From positions 6,324,001 through 6,388,000 of the forward strand of contig NZ_CP146614.1 of assembly GCF_037094685.1 (NCBI RefSeq): a DNA stretch of 64,000 bases, written 5' to 3'. The notes under the pieces are model-generated. The model saw nothing but the letters and a program-made list of their open reading frames with translations. It did not search any database and was not told where the DNA came from. This document shows, in pieces, positions 8,034 through 16,571 of the stretch. Both the position numbers and the translations under genes were made by a program. How positions within the stretch are numbered: position 1 is the first letter of the stretch; each line of letters opens with the position of its first letter. Source of the DNA: Massilia sp. METH4. GTDB lineage: Bacteria; Pseudomonadota; Gammaproteobacteria; Burkholderiales; Burkholderiaceae_D.

Positions 8034-9200
8034 ATGAATATTCTGCTGACGCTGCTGTTGGCCGGCCTGACGATGGTGGGGCCGCTGGCCATCGATACCT
8101 ACCTGCCCTCGTTCCCCGCCATCGCGCAGGAGTTCGGCGCCACGCCGATCGCGATCCAGCAGACGCTGTCGCTGTTCCTGTTCTGCTTCGCGCTCATGAT
8201 GCTGTTCTACGGCACGCTGTCGGATACGCTGGGCCGCCGCCCCGTCATCCTGTTCTCGCTGGTGCTGTACATCGCGGCCTCGGTGGGCGGCGCGCTGGCG
8301 GGATCGCTCGGATTCCTGCTCATCTGCCGCGTGCTCCAGGGCTTGTCGTCGGGCGCCGGCACAGTGGTGGGCCGCGCGATCGTGCAGGACCGCTTCGAGG
8401 GCGCCGACGCGCAACGCATCCTCGGCCACATCATGATGGTGTTCGGCCTGGCGCCCGCGCTGGCGCCGATCCTGGGAGGCTGGTTGCAGGTATCGCTGGG
8501 CTGGCGCTCGATCTTCTGGTTCCTCGCCCTGTTCGGCGTGCTGATGCTGTTCGCCGTGTGGCGCTGGCTGCCGGAGAGCCTGCCGCGCGAGAAGCGGCAC
8601 CCGTTCGAGGTCAAGCTCATCGCCGGCAACTACCTGAAGGTGCTGCGCAACCCGCGCTTCCTGCTGCTGTCGGCCGCGCTGGGCGTGGCCTTCGGCGGTT
8701 TCGCGCTGTACATCGGCTCGGCCGCCTACTTCATCATGAACATCCTGCACCTGCCGGAGACGGCTTTCGGCTGGCTGTTCATTCCGCTGGTGGCGGGCAT
8801 GGTGGTGGGATCGGCGCTGTCGGGCAAGCTGGCGCGCTCGTACTCCCAGGTAGAGCTCATCTGGATCAGCTATGCCGGCATGGCGCTGGCGGCGGTGGCC
8901 AATGTGGCCTACACGTATTTCTTCACGGCCGAGGTGCCGTGGGCCGTGCTGCCGCTGTTCTTCTACTCGCTGGCGCTGGCGCTGGCCATGCCGCCGCTGT
9001 CGCTGCTGGCGATGAACCTGTTCCCGCACAACAGCGGGCTGGCGGCATCGATGCAATCGTTCATCCAGATGACCTTGTTCGCGCTGGTATCCGGGCTCGT
9101 CGCGCCGCTGCTGTTCGACAGCGCGTTCAAGCTGGCTTGCGGTGTGCTGGGCTGTCTAGTGGTAAGCCTGCTGTGCTGGTTGCCCGCGCAACGCGTCTGA
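8034..9200 (+). CDS. MFS drug-resistance transporter, Bcr/CflA family
   Basis: This 388-residue inner-membrane protein has 12 predicted transmembrane segments. Family signatures are LLAGLTMVGPLAIDTYLPSFP in helix 1, GTLSDTLGRRPVIL in the loop after helix 2, and LQGLSSGAGTVVGRAIVQD near helix 4. Bcr/CflA proteins export drugs and sometimes cysteine or sulfonamides by proton antiport. ATG 8034 is preferred over 8001 because helix 1 starts at once. The last 16 codons (GCLVVSLLCWLPAQRV) and stop sit in copy 1 of a 92-93 base tandem repeat. Copy 3 encodes a near-identical ending (GCLLVSLLCWLPAQRY), so the original 3' end is probably the most distal copy. Confidence 0.88.
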   Translation: MNILLTLLLAGLTMVGPLAIDTYLPSFPAIAQEFGATPIAIQQTLSLFLFCFALMMLFYGTLSDTLGRRPVILFSLVLYIAASVGGALAGSLGFLLICRVLQGLSSGAGTVVGRAIVQDRFEGADAQRILGHIMMVFGLAPALAPILGGWLQVSLGWRSIFWFLALFGVLMLFAVWRWLPESLPREKRHPFEVKLIAGNYLKVLRNPRFLLLSAALGVAFGGFALYIGSAAYFIMNILHLPETAFGWLFIPLVAGMVVGSALSGKLARSYSQVELIWISYAGMALAAVANVAYTYFFTAEVPWAVLPLFFYSLALALAMPPLSLLAMNLFPHNSGLAASMQSFIQMTLFALVSGLVAPLLFDSAFKLACGVLGCLVVSLLCWLPAQRV

Positions 9201-9375
9201 TCCAGCCCAGCCCACCTGCGGTAAGAAGAAGGAAACTGCGGGGCTGTCTAGTGGTAAGCCTGCTGTGCTGGTTGCCCGCGCAACGCGTCTGATCCAGCCC
9301 AGCCCACCTGCGGTAAGAGAGAAGGAAACCGCGGGGCTGTTTGCTGGTCAGCCTGTTGTGCTGGTTGCCCGCCCA
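9149..9375 (+). repeat. Tandem repeat duplicating the 3' end of the MFS gene
   Basis: Starts of GGGCTGT at 9149, 9241 and 9334 define two full units of 92 and 93 bases and a partial third. Units 1 and 2 are almost identical. Each contains the last codons of the transporter, its TGA and a spacer that includes CCAGCCCAGCCCACCTGCGG. Unit 3 is more diverged and ends in its own stop (about 9381-9384). The arrangement shows that the gene tail was copied head-to-tail rather than the gene being interrupted. Confidence 0.85.
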
Positions 9376-9388
9376 GCGCTATTGACCA

Positions 9389-9649
9389 TCACGGCCATGG
9401 AGCGGGCGTCACGTCCAGGTATTGCGGGCCGCCCTGCTCCGGCTCCGGCGCTGACTGTGGCTCCTGCTTGAGCTTCTGGTCGGGCGGCAGGCCCAGGCCG
9501 AGGATTTCCTTGCGTCCTTCGACGAAATCGCTGGTGGACAGCCGGTGCTCCGTATCCGGCCAGTTGGCGATCGCCCAGTTCTGCACTTCCTCGAAGCGTT
9601 TCCAGACTTCCGCCACGAACTTGCGGCGCTCTTCTTCTTCCAGTGGCAT
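9389..9649 (-). CDS. Small acidic hypothetical protein
   Basis: This 86-residue protein starts at ATG 9647-9649 with a strong GGAGGT site seven bases upstream. A longer GTG-started version from 9730 lacks such a site. The N-terminal part is charged and helical (MPLEEEERRKFVAEVWKRFEEVQNWA), and the C-terminus is proline- and glutamine-rich and probably disordered. It has no signal peptide or membrane segment. I do not recognise a family. It is transcribed toward the duplicated MFS tail. Confidence 0.6.
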   Translation of the reverse strand: MPLEEEERRKFVAEVWKRFEEVQNWAIANWPDTEHRLSTSDFVEGRKEILGLGLPPDQKLKQEPQSAPEPEQGGPQYLDVTPAPWP

Positions 9650-9723
9650 GTTGACCTCCGTTGTGTTTTTGCTACTGTACACCACGACGGAGAAATCGGT
9701 CGCTATATAACAGCAACCGGTGA

Positions 9724-9767
9724 CAGGCACCGGTTTCCGAGAAATGTTTCAAAAAACCGGGTGCCTG
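9724..9767. repeat. Imperfect hairpin with GGTGCCTG core
   Basis: Arms CAGGCACCGGTTT (9724-9736) and AAACCGGGTGCCTG (9754-9767) pair over 13 bases with one bulged G. The loop is 17 bases. The hairpin lies between the small acidic gene and the regulator gene. The core resembles other intergenic palindromes here at 40948, 51331 and 59285. Confidence 0.6.
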
Positions 9768-9773
9768 GGAGGA

Positions 9774-9795
9774 GTGATGGCGTGCACGCCATCAC
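9774..9795. repeat. Perfect 22-base palindrome downstream of the HTH regulator
   Basis: The half-site GTGATGGCGTG is followed directly by its exact reverse complement, giving a 22-base perfect palindrome. It starts five bases beyond the stop of the regulator gene that ends at 9800 on the minus strand. It could form a terminator-like hairpin but has no T-run. A sibling with a variant core lies at 17333-17354, also just after a 3' end. Confidence 0.7.
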
Positions 9796-9799
9796 CGCT

Positions 9800-10471
9800 T
9801 CATGGGCGCCGAGCATGCTCCGCGAAACCCCCATCAAGCCACCGGGGTTCGGGGAGGGGTACGATGCGGTAGGCGCAGCGGCGGGCGCCGGCGAGCTGGT
9901 GTTCGGTGCGTTCGACCTGGCAGGCGGGGCCGAGTACGCGCTGGAAGACGTCGAGCTCGGAGCGGCAGAATTGCTGGCAGCTGCGGGCGGCGGCGCAGAT
10001 CGGGCAGTGGTTTTCGACGAGCAACAGGCTACCGTCCGGCTGCGCTTCCACCTCGGCCATATAGCCTTCCACGTCGCGCGCCTGGGCCAGCGCGGCCACC
10101 CGCTCGGGCAGCGCCGCGGCGGTGCCGATGGTGTCGCGATAAAACGCTTCGCTGGCGGCTTCGCGCGAGACGATCAGCTTGTCGAGGCCTTCGTCGCCGA
10201 ACAGCGTGCGCACCTGGTCGATCAGCGCGACGGTGAGATCGGCGTGGCGGTCCGGGAAACGCGCATGGCCGGCTTCCGTGAGCAGCCAGCGGCGCGCCGG
10301 GCGGCCCACTTTCTCGGCAACGTCCTCGAATGCCACGAGGCCTTTTTCCTCGGCCGCCTCGAGATGGCGCCGCGCGCCCATCGACGTCAGTTCCAGCAAC
10401 TCGGCCAGTTGCTGCGCCGTCTTCGGTCCGCGCGTCTTCAGCAGGAACAGGATGCGGTCGGACGTGTTCAT
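9800..10471 (-). CDS. HTH transcriptional regulator with C-terminal cysteine cluster (SufR-like)
   Basis: This 223-residue regulator starts at ATG 10469-10471. Residues 3-65 form a winged helix (RILFLLKTRGPKTAQQLAELLELTSMGARRHLEAAEEKGLV). A helical linker follows. A cysteine cluster at about C156, C159, C165 and C169 (NHCPICAAARSCQQFC) is followed by another cysteine at 184. This resembles regulators related to SufR that bind an Fe-S cluster or metal, though the spacing differs from cyanobacterial SufR. It lies 13 bases after the stop of the MFS gene on the same strand and probably controls that exporter. The inducing signal is not known. Confidence 0.75.
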   Translation of the reverse strand: MNTSDRILFLLKTRGPKTAQQLAELLELTSMGARRHLEAAEEKGLVAFEDVAEKVGRPARRWLLTEAGHARFPDRHADLTVALIDQVRTLFGDEGLDKLIVSREAASEAFYRDTIGTAAALPERVAALAQARDVEGYMAEVEAQPDGSLLLVENHCPICAAARSCQQFCRSELDVFQRVLGPACQVERTEHQLAGARRCAYRIVPLPEPRWLDGGFAEHARRP

Positions 10472-10484
10472 CAGTAAAACCCTT

Positions 10485-11693
10485 TCAATGTATTCCCAGC
10501 GCCGGCGCCAGTTCGCGGCGCCAGCCATGCAGCCGCCAGCCGGCCCAGATGCTCGACGCGGCGCCCACCGCCAGCACCAGCCGCGTGTCGATCAGCACCA
10601 GTACCGACCCGACGAGCGCCATCACGATCGTGGCCAGGCAGAAGGTGGTCGACATCAAGCCCATCACCGCGCCCTGGCCATGGGCGGCGAAGCGCTCGGC
10701 CGCCCATGGCTGCACGGTGGCGTTGAAGAAGGCATTCGGGATGCCGAACAGCGTGATGGCGGCCAGGCCCATCCACAGGTTGCCGACCGCCACGCAGCCG
10801 ACCGCCAGCGCGATGCCCCAGGCGAACCAGCCGGCGCGGCGCAGCGAGTCGCCACCGGCATAGCGGCCCGCCACGACCGAGGCGGCCGTCATGATGCCGC
10901 ACATCGCCATGTTGATCAGGGCGATGCGGGCGGCATCATACTGCCCTACCTCCACCAGCCACAACGGATAGAACTCGTAGAACGCGGCCACGCCGCAAAA
11001 GCCGGCAAGCTGGATGAAGAACAGCGTGCGCGGCTCGGCATGGCGCAGCAGGTTGAGCGCATGGCGGTGCCGCGCCACGTGCCAGACGGACGTGGTTTCC
11101 GCCGATGCCGGCTCGCGCGGCAAGGCCAGTGCCGCCAGCACGCCCGCCAGCACCAGCGCGCCGATGGCGGCGGCGAACGGCACCACGATGCCGAAGCCCA
11201 GCGTAAGGCCGGCCAGCAAGGGTCCTACCAGCCAGCCCAGGTGGAAAGCGCCATTGACGAGCGAGAGCCCGCGCGCCCGCTCGGCCCCGGTGAACTTTTC
11301 GGCGATCAGCGCCCGGCAGATCGAGCCATTCCCCTCCAGGAGGCCGGTGGCGAAGCGGGCCAGCACGAACAGCGGATAGGATTCCAGCACCAGCGCGAAC
11401 GCCGTCAGCGCGTGGCCGGCGGCGGCGCCAAACGCGGTGGCCAGCAGCATCGGGCGGCGGCCGTAGCGGTCGGAGAGCGGCCCCAGCAAGGTGGCGCCGA
11501 TCAGCAGGCCCAGCGGGTTGACGGTCAGCGCGATACCGAACAACAGCTTCGGCGGCAAGCCCATGAACACGTTGAGGCCATTGGCCACGCCGGATGCGAA
11601 CAGCGGCGGCAGGATCGGGTACGGCAGCGACGCCCCGACGGTGGACAGCAACGCCAGCAGGCATGCCGCCGTAAGCAGGAGGAGATGGTTCAT
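10485..11693 (-). CDS. MFS transporter
   Basis: This 402-residue membrane protein has 12 predicted helices. It starts at ATG 11691-11693 after a GGAGGAGAT site, and begins MNHLLLLTAACLLALLSTVGASLPYPILPPLF. The helix 2-3 loop has GPLSDRYGRRPMLL, the MFS motif A. ARFATGLLEGNGSICRALIAEKF in helix 4-5 is usual for drug or metabolite exporters (DHA1-like). It is the first gene of a two-gene operon with the cysteine-rich regulator. The substrate is unknown. Confidence 0.85.
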   Translation of the reverse strand: MNHLLLLTAACLLALLSTVGASLPYPILPPLFASGVANGLNVFMGLPPKLLFGIALTVNPLGLLIGATLLGPLSDRYGRRPMLLATAFGAAAGHALTAFALVLESYPLFVLARFATGLLEGNGSICRALIAEKFTGAERARGLSLVNGAFHLGWLVGPLLAGLTLGFGIVVPFAAAIGALVLAGVLAALALPREPASAETTSVWHVARHRHALNLLRHAEPRTLFFIQLAGFCGVAAFYEFYPLWLVEVGQYDAARIALINMAMCGIMTAASVVAGRYAGGDSLRRAGWFAWGIALAVGCVAVGNLWMGLAAITLFGIPNAFFNATVQPWAAERFAAHGQGAVMGLMSTTFCLATIVMALVGSVLVLIDTRLVLAVGAASSIWAGWRLHGWRRELAPALGIH

Positions 11694-11741
11694 GCGCCGA
11701 CTATACGGCGAACGCGACAATAAGTAAACGTTTCAATTTAT

Positions 11742-12185
11742 TTATTGTCGAGACAGGTGCCCCTGCACCCAGGCGAGGATATTGTTGGCATCCATCGCGC
11801 CCGCCTGGCGCGCCACTTCGCGCCCGCCGCGGAACAGGGCCAGCGTGGGAATACTGCGGATGGCGTGGCGTGCACCGATGTCCTGGTTCGCTTCCGTATC
11901 CACTTTCACCACGCGGATGCGCGGTTCCAGCCGCTGCGTGGCTTGCGCGTAGAACGGCGCCATCGTTCGGCACGGGCCGCACCACGGCGCCCAGAAATCC
12001 ACCAGCACGGGAATGTCGCTGCGCTCGACATGTTTCAGGAAGCGCGCGCTCGACAAGTCCACCGGCTTGCCGGTGAACAGCTCGAACTGGCATTTGCCGC
12101 ACGTGGGCCCCTCGCCCAGCCGCTCGGAAGGAACACGGTTGACGGCGTCGCAATGGGGGCAAACGATGTGCAGCGGAGTGGTCAT
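11742..12185 (-). CDS. trxC: Thioredoxin 2 (TrxC)
   Basis: This 147-residue cytoplasmic disulfide reductase starts at ATG 12183-12185. An N-terminal zinc finger uses C9, C12, C29 and C32 (CPHC and CGKC). The thioredoxin domain holds the active site WAPWCGPC with C69 and C72, and the cis-proline is in RSIPTLALF. These features separate TrxC from TrxA. In E. coli trxC is induced by OxyR during oxidative stress; no OxyR site was identified here. Its start overlaps the end of the upstream small membrane protein gene by four bases, so the two are probably coupled. Confidence 0.93.
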   Translation of the reverse strand: MTTPLHIVCPHCDAVNRVPSERLGEGPTCGKCQFELFTGKPVDLSSARFLKHVERSDIPVLVDFWAPWCGPCRTMAPFYAQATQRLEPRIRVVKVDTEANQDIGARHAIRSIPTLALFRGGREVARQAGAMDANNILAWVQGHLSRQ

Positions 12186-12430
12186 GGATTTTCCTGGGCG
12201 TTCCGGTTCTTGATGATGCCACGGACATTGGTCGCGGCCAGGCAGCAGTTTAATACGATCAAGGCCCATGCGTCGTCATGGAAGCCCCAGGCGATCCACA
12301 TCGCATTGCTGACCAGGAAAACCACGAAACCGGAAAGGCGCCGGCCGGGACGCTGCGATGCCACCAGCCATGCCGCCAGCAGCGACGCCGCCATGGCCGG
12401 CCACTGCAACAGATCGATCCAATCCCCCAT
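12182..12430 (-). CDS. Small inner-membrane protein upstream of trxC
   Basis: This protein of about 82 residues starts at ATG 12428-12430, six bases after AAGGAG. ATG 12433 and 12448 are alternatives. It has three hydrophobic segments: LLQWPAMAASLLAAWLVA, LSGFVVFLVSNAMWIAWGF and AWALIVLNCCLAATNVRGI. It recalls small YgjV- or PQ-loop-like membrane proteins, but I cannot name the family with confidence. The four-base ATGA overlap with trxC suggests co-translation. Confidence 0.65.
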   Translation of the reverse strand: MGDWIDLLQWPAMAASLLAAWLVASQRPGRRLSGFVVFLVSNAMWIAWGFHDDAWALIVLNCCLAATNVRGIIKNRNAQENP

Positions 12431-12514
12431 CATGCGCTCCTTGCTCATCCGTCGAACGGCGAGTGTAGCGGCCGGCCGCCGAACGCGGCGCATGGATCGT
12501 TCGGCAGGGGTGGG

Positions 12515-12594
12515 GCGGCAGGGGTGCGTCGATCAGGCCGAGGATGCGGCAGGGGTACGTCGATCAGGCGGAGGATGCGGCACGAGCGTGCCGC
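12515..12594. repeat. 31-base direct repeat plus hairpin downstream of phasin gene
   Basis: GCGGCAGGGGTRCGTCGATC starts at 12515 and 12546, giving two near-identical 31-base units. A third GCGGCA at 12577 runs into a hairpin, GCGGCAC-gagc-GTGCCGC (12577-12594). The block sits in the 237-base spacer after the phasin gene and before the small membrane protein gene. No coding function is visible. Confidence 0.6.
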
Positions 12595-12667
12595 GAAGGC
12601 AATGCCGGGGCATCGCACCCGGCGCGCGGCCCGACCGGCATGGCGCCGCGCCGGGCCGGTCGTCGCA

Positions 12668-13261
12668 TCAGGACGGCTGCCCTTCCTTGCGCTGCTGCTG
12701 GCCCGTTGCGGCACGGGCAGCCGCCTGCGCGGCCTGGGTCGCCTGGCTGGCAAGGTCGTGGCCATTGCCCATCGCGGCCCGTGCCTGGCGGGTGGCGCTG
12801 TCGACCATGCTGTCCAGCGGATTGGCCAGCTGGCGCATCGTGTCGTGCTGCTGCCGCAGCGTGCGCTCGGTTTCCTCGGAGGTCACGCGCGTGACTTCGT
12901 CGGTGAACTCGCGGGCGGCGCGCGCCGTTTCATCGGCGTGTTCGCTGGCTACGCGCACCAGCCGCGTCTGGCTATCGGCGGCGATCTTCGACAATTGCTG
13001 CTGCCAGGCGCGGAACCGGTCGGCAGCCGGCTGGGCGCGCGCGGCCGTGACTGAAAACACCTCGGTGGGTTTGTCAGCCGTGATGATTGCCTGGCTGGTG
13101 GACGCGGCATCTTCCAGCCACTTCTGTGCCAGCTGCAGGTTAACTTCGTTAAACTGCTGGGCCATCTGGAACAGCGAACGGGACATATCATTAAAGAACG
13201 AAACCTGTGCCTGCACGTGGTTCTTCGCGGCAGGCGTGATGCTTTGGGAAAAAGGAAACAT
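12668..13261 (-). CDS. Phasin family protein
   Basis: This 197-residue protein is almost wholly helical and starts MFPFSQSITPAAKNHVQAQV. The pattern FFNDMSRSLFQMAQQFNEVNLQLAQKWLED is typical of phasin-2 proteins, which coat polyhydroxyalkanoate granules. The C-terminal 80 residues are a long amphipathic helix rich in Ala, Gln, Thr and Glu, suited to oligomerisation. Phasins limit granule coalescence and are abundant during carbon storage. It is monocistronic here, with about 350 bases of upstream spacer. PHA synthesis genes are not in the window. Confidence 0.85.
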   Translation of the reverse strand: MFPFSQSITPAAKNHVQAQVSFFNDMSRSLFQMAQQFNEVNLQLAQKWLEDAASTSQAIITADKPTEVFSVTAARAQPAADRFRAWQQQLSKIAADSQTRLVRVASEHADETARAAREFTDEVTRVTSEETERTLRQQHDTMRQLANPLDSMVDSATRQARAAMGNGHDLASQATQAAQAAARAATGQQQRKEGQPS

Positions 13262-13608
13262 GGTTGCCTCTTGTCGGTGATTGCAGTAATTGCAGCAGTT
13301 TTAGTCAACGATGCAAAAAATGCTGCTTGTCTGATGCCGATTGCTCGGCATTGTCTCCGGGCGACATCACGCGAAGTGATGCGAATGACAAGGCTACGTC
13401 TGCGGCGGCCTGAGAAGTATGATCTAGATCAAACGTGCGTGTCTCGACAACGGGATCGGCGGCTATCGTGCGCCAATTTGCCGCGAACGTCGCTATGTTC
13501 AGGGCAATGTGCCCCATCCGTGGGCCGCGTCCCCGCGCTGTGCGGGCGGGCGCGGCCGCTGCCGAGCGAGACGTCCAGAACAAGACCGGGGCAACGGGGA
13601 GTTGCGCA
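13262..13608. other. Intergenic spacer with two hairpins between phasin and membrane-protein genes
   Basis: This 347-base divergent spacer holds no supported gene. Two small inverted repeats stand out. ATGCCGA-ttgc-TCGGCAT lies at 13334-13351, and CATCAC-gcgaa-GTGATG at 13365-13381. The phasin promoter should lie near 13280-13330. The hairpins could be operators for the phasin gene, where repressors such as PhaR act in other species, but this is not shown. Confidence 0.45.
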
Positions 13609-14040
13609 ATGAATGCTACCCTGCTGACCCAGTATGCGGGACTGCTGCGAGCCGGCGTGATACTGGCGGTCGCGGTGCATGCCTTCGCGCTCGTGCCGCA
13701 GTTTCGCGCGAAACATTTCAAGCGACGTTACGTCAACACCAGCGTTCACGGCCTCGTGCTGGCGGTGGCGCATGGCGCCGTGCTGGTGCTGGCCGGTACC
13801 GAGCTGGCAGCGGGCGACACGCAGCGGCGCGCCGTCACAGTGACCTGGTGCCTCGGCATCGCCATCCTGCTGAACCTCGTGGTGGCGGTGCAGAACCTGC
13901 TGGCCGTGGTGGCCCTGGTGCGCCTGCACCGGCCCAGCGCCGTCATCGCGTACCACCTGCGCGCCGCCGTGCAGCCCATGGTGTGGTCAAGCGCCGCGCT
14001 GGCGTCGATCGCCTATGGCGCGATTCACGGCTGGTTCTGA
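13609..14040 (+). CDS. Small four-helix membrane protein, unknown function
   Basis: This 143-residue protein starts at ATG 13609 behind GGGGAG. It has four hydrophobic segments: YAGLLRAGVILAVAVHAFAL, VHGLVLAVAHGAVLVLAG, VTWCLGIAILLNLVVAVQNLLAVVALV, and [18 protein letters not shown]. Two histidines lie in or next to the membrane segments (HAFALV, VAHGAV). I do not recognise a family. Its 3' end overlaps the convergent uvrA-type gene by 16 bases. The preceding spacer is low in coding potential. Confidence 0.6.
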   Translation: MNATLLTQYAGLLRAGVILAVAVHAFALVPQFRAKHFKRRYVNTSVHGLVLAVAHGAVLVLAGTELAAGDTQRRAVTVTWCLGIAILLNLVVAVQNLLAVVALVRLHRPSAVIAYHLRAAVQPMVWSSAALASIAYGAIHGWF

Positions 14041-16571
14041 CGCCCAGCGCCGCCGTCCATCATGCGCCGCAGGTAAGGGCCGGTCCGGCTCTCCGCAACC
14101 TCGGCCACCACCGCCGGCGGCCCGGCGGCGACGATGCGCCCGCCCTCCTCGCCGGCGCCGGGACCGATGTCGATCACCCAGTCGCTGGCCGCCACCACGC
14201 GCATGTCGTGCTCGACGGCGATCACCGTATTGCCGGCGTCGACGAGCTTCTGCAACTGGGCGAGCAGCCGTTCAACATCCGCCGGGTGCAGCCCCGTCGT
14301 CGGTTCGTCGAGGATGTACAGCATGCTGCCGCGCGCGGCGCGCTGCAGTTCGGTGGCCAGCTTGATGCGCTGCGCCTCGCCGCCCGACAGTTCGGTTGCC
14401 GGTTGGCCCAGCCGCAGGTAACCCAGCCCCACGTCGCGCAGCACGTCGAGCGCGCGGCGCAGCGGCGGCTCGTCGGCGAAGAATTCCCAGGCCGCGTCCA
14501 CCGTCATGCCCAGCACCTCGGCCACGTTGCGATCGCGGTAAGTCACCTCGAGCGTCTTCGCGTTGTAACGCGCGCCCTGGCACACCGGGCACGGCGCATA
14601 CACGCTGGGCAGGAACAGCAGCTCCACCATCACGAAACCTTCGCCCTCGCAATTGTCGCAGCGCCCCTTGGCCACGTTGAAAGAGAAGCGCCCCGCGTCA
14701 TAGCGGCGCGCCTTGGCCATCTTCGTGTCGGCGAACAGCTTGCGCACATGGTCGAACAGGCCCGTATAGGTGGCCAGGTTCGAGCGCGGCGTGCGCCCGA
14801 TCGGCTTCTGGTCCACGCGCACCAGCCGGCGCACCTGTTCCAGCCCGGTGGTGATGCGCCCTTCCAGCACTGCCGGCTCCTGCTGCTGGTCCAACTCCTC
14901 GCCCTCCTCCGCCTCGGCGGCGGGCACGATGCCCAGCGCCCGCGTCACCAGCTCCACCAGCACCTGGCTGACGAGGGTCGACTTGCCGGAGCCGGAAACC
15001 CCCGTCACCGTCGTCAGCACGCCGAGCGGGAATGCGCACGACAGCCGGTGCAGGTTGTTGCGCGTGACGCCGGCCAGCTTCAGCCAGCCTTGGGGCGCGC
15101 GCGGCGCGCGGGCCGGCGGCGGCGCTTCGGGGAACAGGTAGCGGCGCGTCTGCGAACCGCTCACCTTCCGCAGCCCCTCCGGCGCGCCGCTGTACAGCAC
15201 CTGCCCGCCCCCTTCGCCGGCGGCCGGCCCTACGTCCACCAGCCAGTCGGCATGGCGGATCACGTCCAGCGCGTGCTCGACCACGAACAGCGAATTGCCG
15301 GACGCCTTCAGGCGGTCCATCGCGCGCAGCAGCGCCACCGTGTCGGCCGGGTGCAGCCCGGCCGACGGCTCGTCCAGCACATAGACCACGCCGAACAGGT
15401 TCGAGCGCACCTGCGTGGCCAGCCGCAGGCGCTGCAATTCGCCGGGGGACAGCGTGGGCGTGCCGCGGTCGAGCTGCAGGTAGCCAAGGCCCAGGTCCAG
15501 CAGCACCTCCAGGCGGGCCATCACGTCCTGCGCGATGCGTTGCGTGACGATCAGTTTCTCCGGGTGCTCGGCGCGCTGCTTCGCGCTCGTTTTCGCCGTC
15601 CCGTCGGCATACGGCGCCATGGTCCGGGCCAGGCGTTTCAACGGCAGGCGCGCCAGCTCCGTGATGTCATGGCCGGCGAAGGTGACGGACAGCGCCTCCG
15701 GGCGCAACCGCCTGCCGCGGCAGGCCGGGCACTCGGTGCTGACCATATAGCGCGCCACGCGCTTCTTCATCGACGCGCTTTCCGTGTTCGCGAACGTCTG
15801 CAGCACGTACTTGCGAGCCCCCGTGAAGGTGCCCTGGTAGCTGGGCGTGTCCTTGCGCTTGAGCGCGCGGCGCGTCTCTTCGGGCGTGAGTCCCGCATAC
15901 ACGGGCACGGTGGGCTGCTCGTCGGTGAACAGGATCCAGTCGCGGATTTTCTTCGGCAGGTCGCGCCACGGCGTGTCGACGTCGTAGCCCAGCGTGACGA
16001 GGATGTCGCGCAGGTTCTGGCCATGCCAGGCGGTGGGCCAGGCCGCCACGGCGCGCTCGCGGATCGTCAGCGAATCGTCCGGCACCATCGAGGCTTCCGT
16101 GGCGTCGTACACCCGACCGAGGCCGTGGCATTGCGGGCAGGCGCCTTCCGGCGTGTTGGGGGAGAACGATTCGGCGTACAGCAGTTCCTGGCCGGGCGGA
16201 TAGTCGCCGGCGCGCGAGTACAGCATGCGCAGCGAGTTCGACAGCGTGGTCACGCTGCCCACCGAGGAACGGGTGGTGGGCGTGCCGCGCTGCTGCTGCA
16301 GGGCGACGGCGGGCGGCAGGCCGTCGATCTCGTCCACCTGCGGCACCGGCATCTGGTGGAACAGCCGCCGCGCATACGGCGACACCGATTCGAGATAGCG
16401 GCGCTGCGCCTCGGCATACAGCGTGCCGAAGGCGAGCGACGACTTGCCGGAGCCGGAGACGCCCGTGAACACGACCAGCGCGTCGCGCGGGATCTCCACG
16501 TCCACGTTCTTCAGATTGTGTTCGCGCGCGCCCTTGACGGTGACGTAGCCCGGTCTCGCCTTGCCCGTCAT
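14025..16571 (-). CDS. Class II UvrA-like excinuclease ATPase
   Basis: This 848-residue protein has two ABC ATPase modules. The first Walker A is [10 protein letters not shown] near residue 40 and the second [10 protein letters not shown] near 528. Signatures are [14 protein letters not shown] and [15 protein letters not shown]. Zinc-finger pairs appear as CPACRGRR and as CDNCEGEG with CPVCQGAR. It is about 90 residues shorter than UvrA1, and the UvrB-docking region after the first Walker A is not recognisable, as in UvrA2 proteins. UvrA2 is linked to DNA-damage and drug tolerance in other genera. Its ATG overlaps the SRAP gene stop by four bases. Confidence 0.88.
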   Translation of the reverse strand: MTGKARPGYVTVKGAREHNLKNVDVEIPRDALVVFTGVSGSGKSSLAFGTLYAEAQRRYLESVSPYARRLFHQMPVPQVDEIDGLPPAVALQQQRGTPTTRSSVGSVTTLSNSLRMLYSRAGDYPPGQELLYAESFSPNTPEGACPQCHGLGRVYDATEASMVPDDSLTIRERAVAAWPTAWHGQNLRDILVTLGYDVDTPWRDLPKKIRDWILFTDEQPTVPVYAGLTPEETRRALKRKDTPSYQGTFTGARKYVLQTFANTESASMKKRVARYMVSTECPACRGRRLRPEALSVTFAGHDITELARLPLKRLARTMAPYADGTAKTSAKQRAEHPEKLIVTQRIAQDVMARLEVLLDLGLGYLQLDRGTPTLSPGELQRLRLATQVRSNLFGVVYVLDEPSAGLHPADTVALLRAMDRLKASGNSLFVVEHALDVIRHADWLVDVGPAAGEGGGQVLYSGAPEGLRKVSGSQTRRYLFPEAPPPARAPRAPQGWLKLAGVTRNNLHRLSCAFPLGVLTTVTGVSGSGKSTLVSQVLVELVTRALGIVPAAEAEEGEELDQQQEPAVLEGRITTGLEQVRRLVRVDQKPIGRTPRSNLATYTGLFDHVRKLFADTKMAKARRYDAGRFSFNVAKGRCDNCEGEGFVMVELLFLPSVYAPCPVCQGARYNAKTLEVTYRDRNVAEVLGMTVDAAWEFFADEPPLRRALDVLRDVGLGYLRLGQPATELSGGEAQRIKLATELQRAARGSMLYILDEPTTGLHPADVERLLAQLQKLVDAGNTVIAVEHDMRVVAASDWVIDIGPGAGEEGGRIVAAGPPAVVAEVAESRTGPYLRRMMDGGAGRQNQP

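Noticed and set aside
9201..9471. Short plus-strand frames in the MFS tail repeat
   Set aside because: They arise from the duplicated gene tail read in shifted frames and lack start signals.
12515..12576. Possible CRISPR-like repeat
   Set aside because: Only two 31-base units lie directly next to each other with no spacers and no cas genes.
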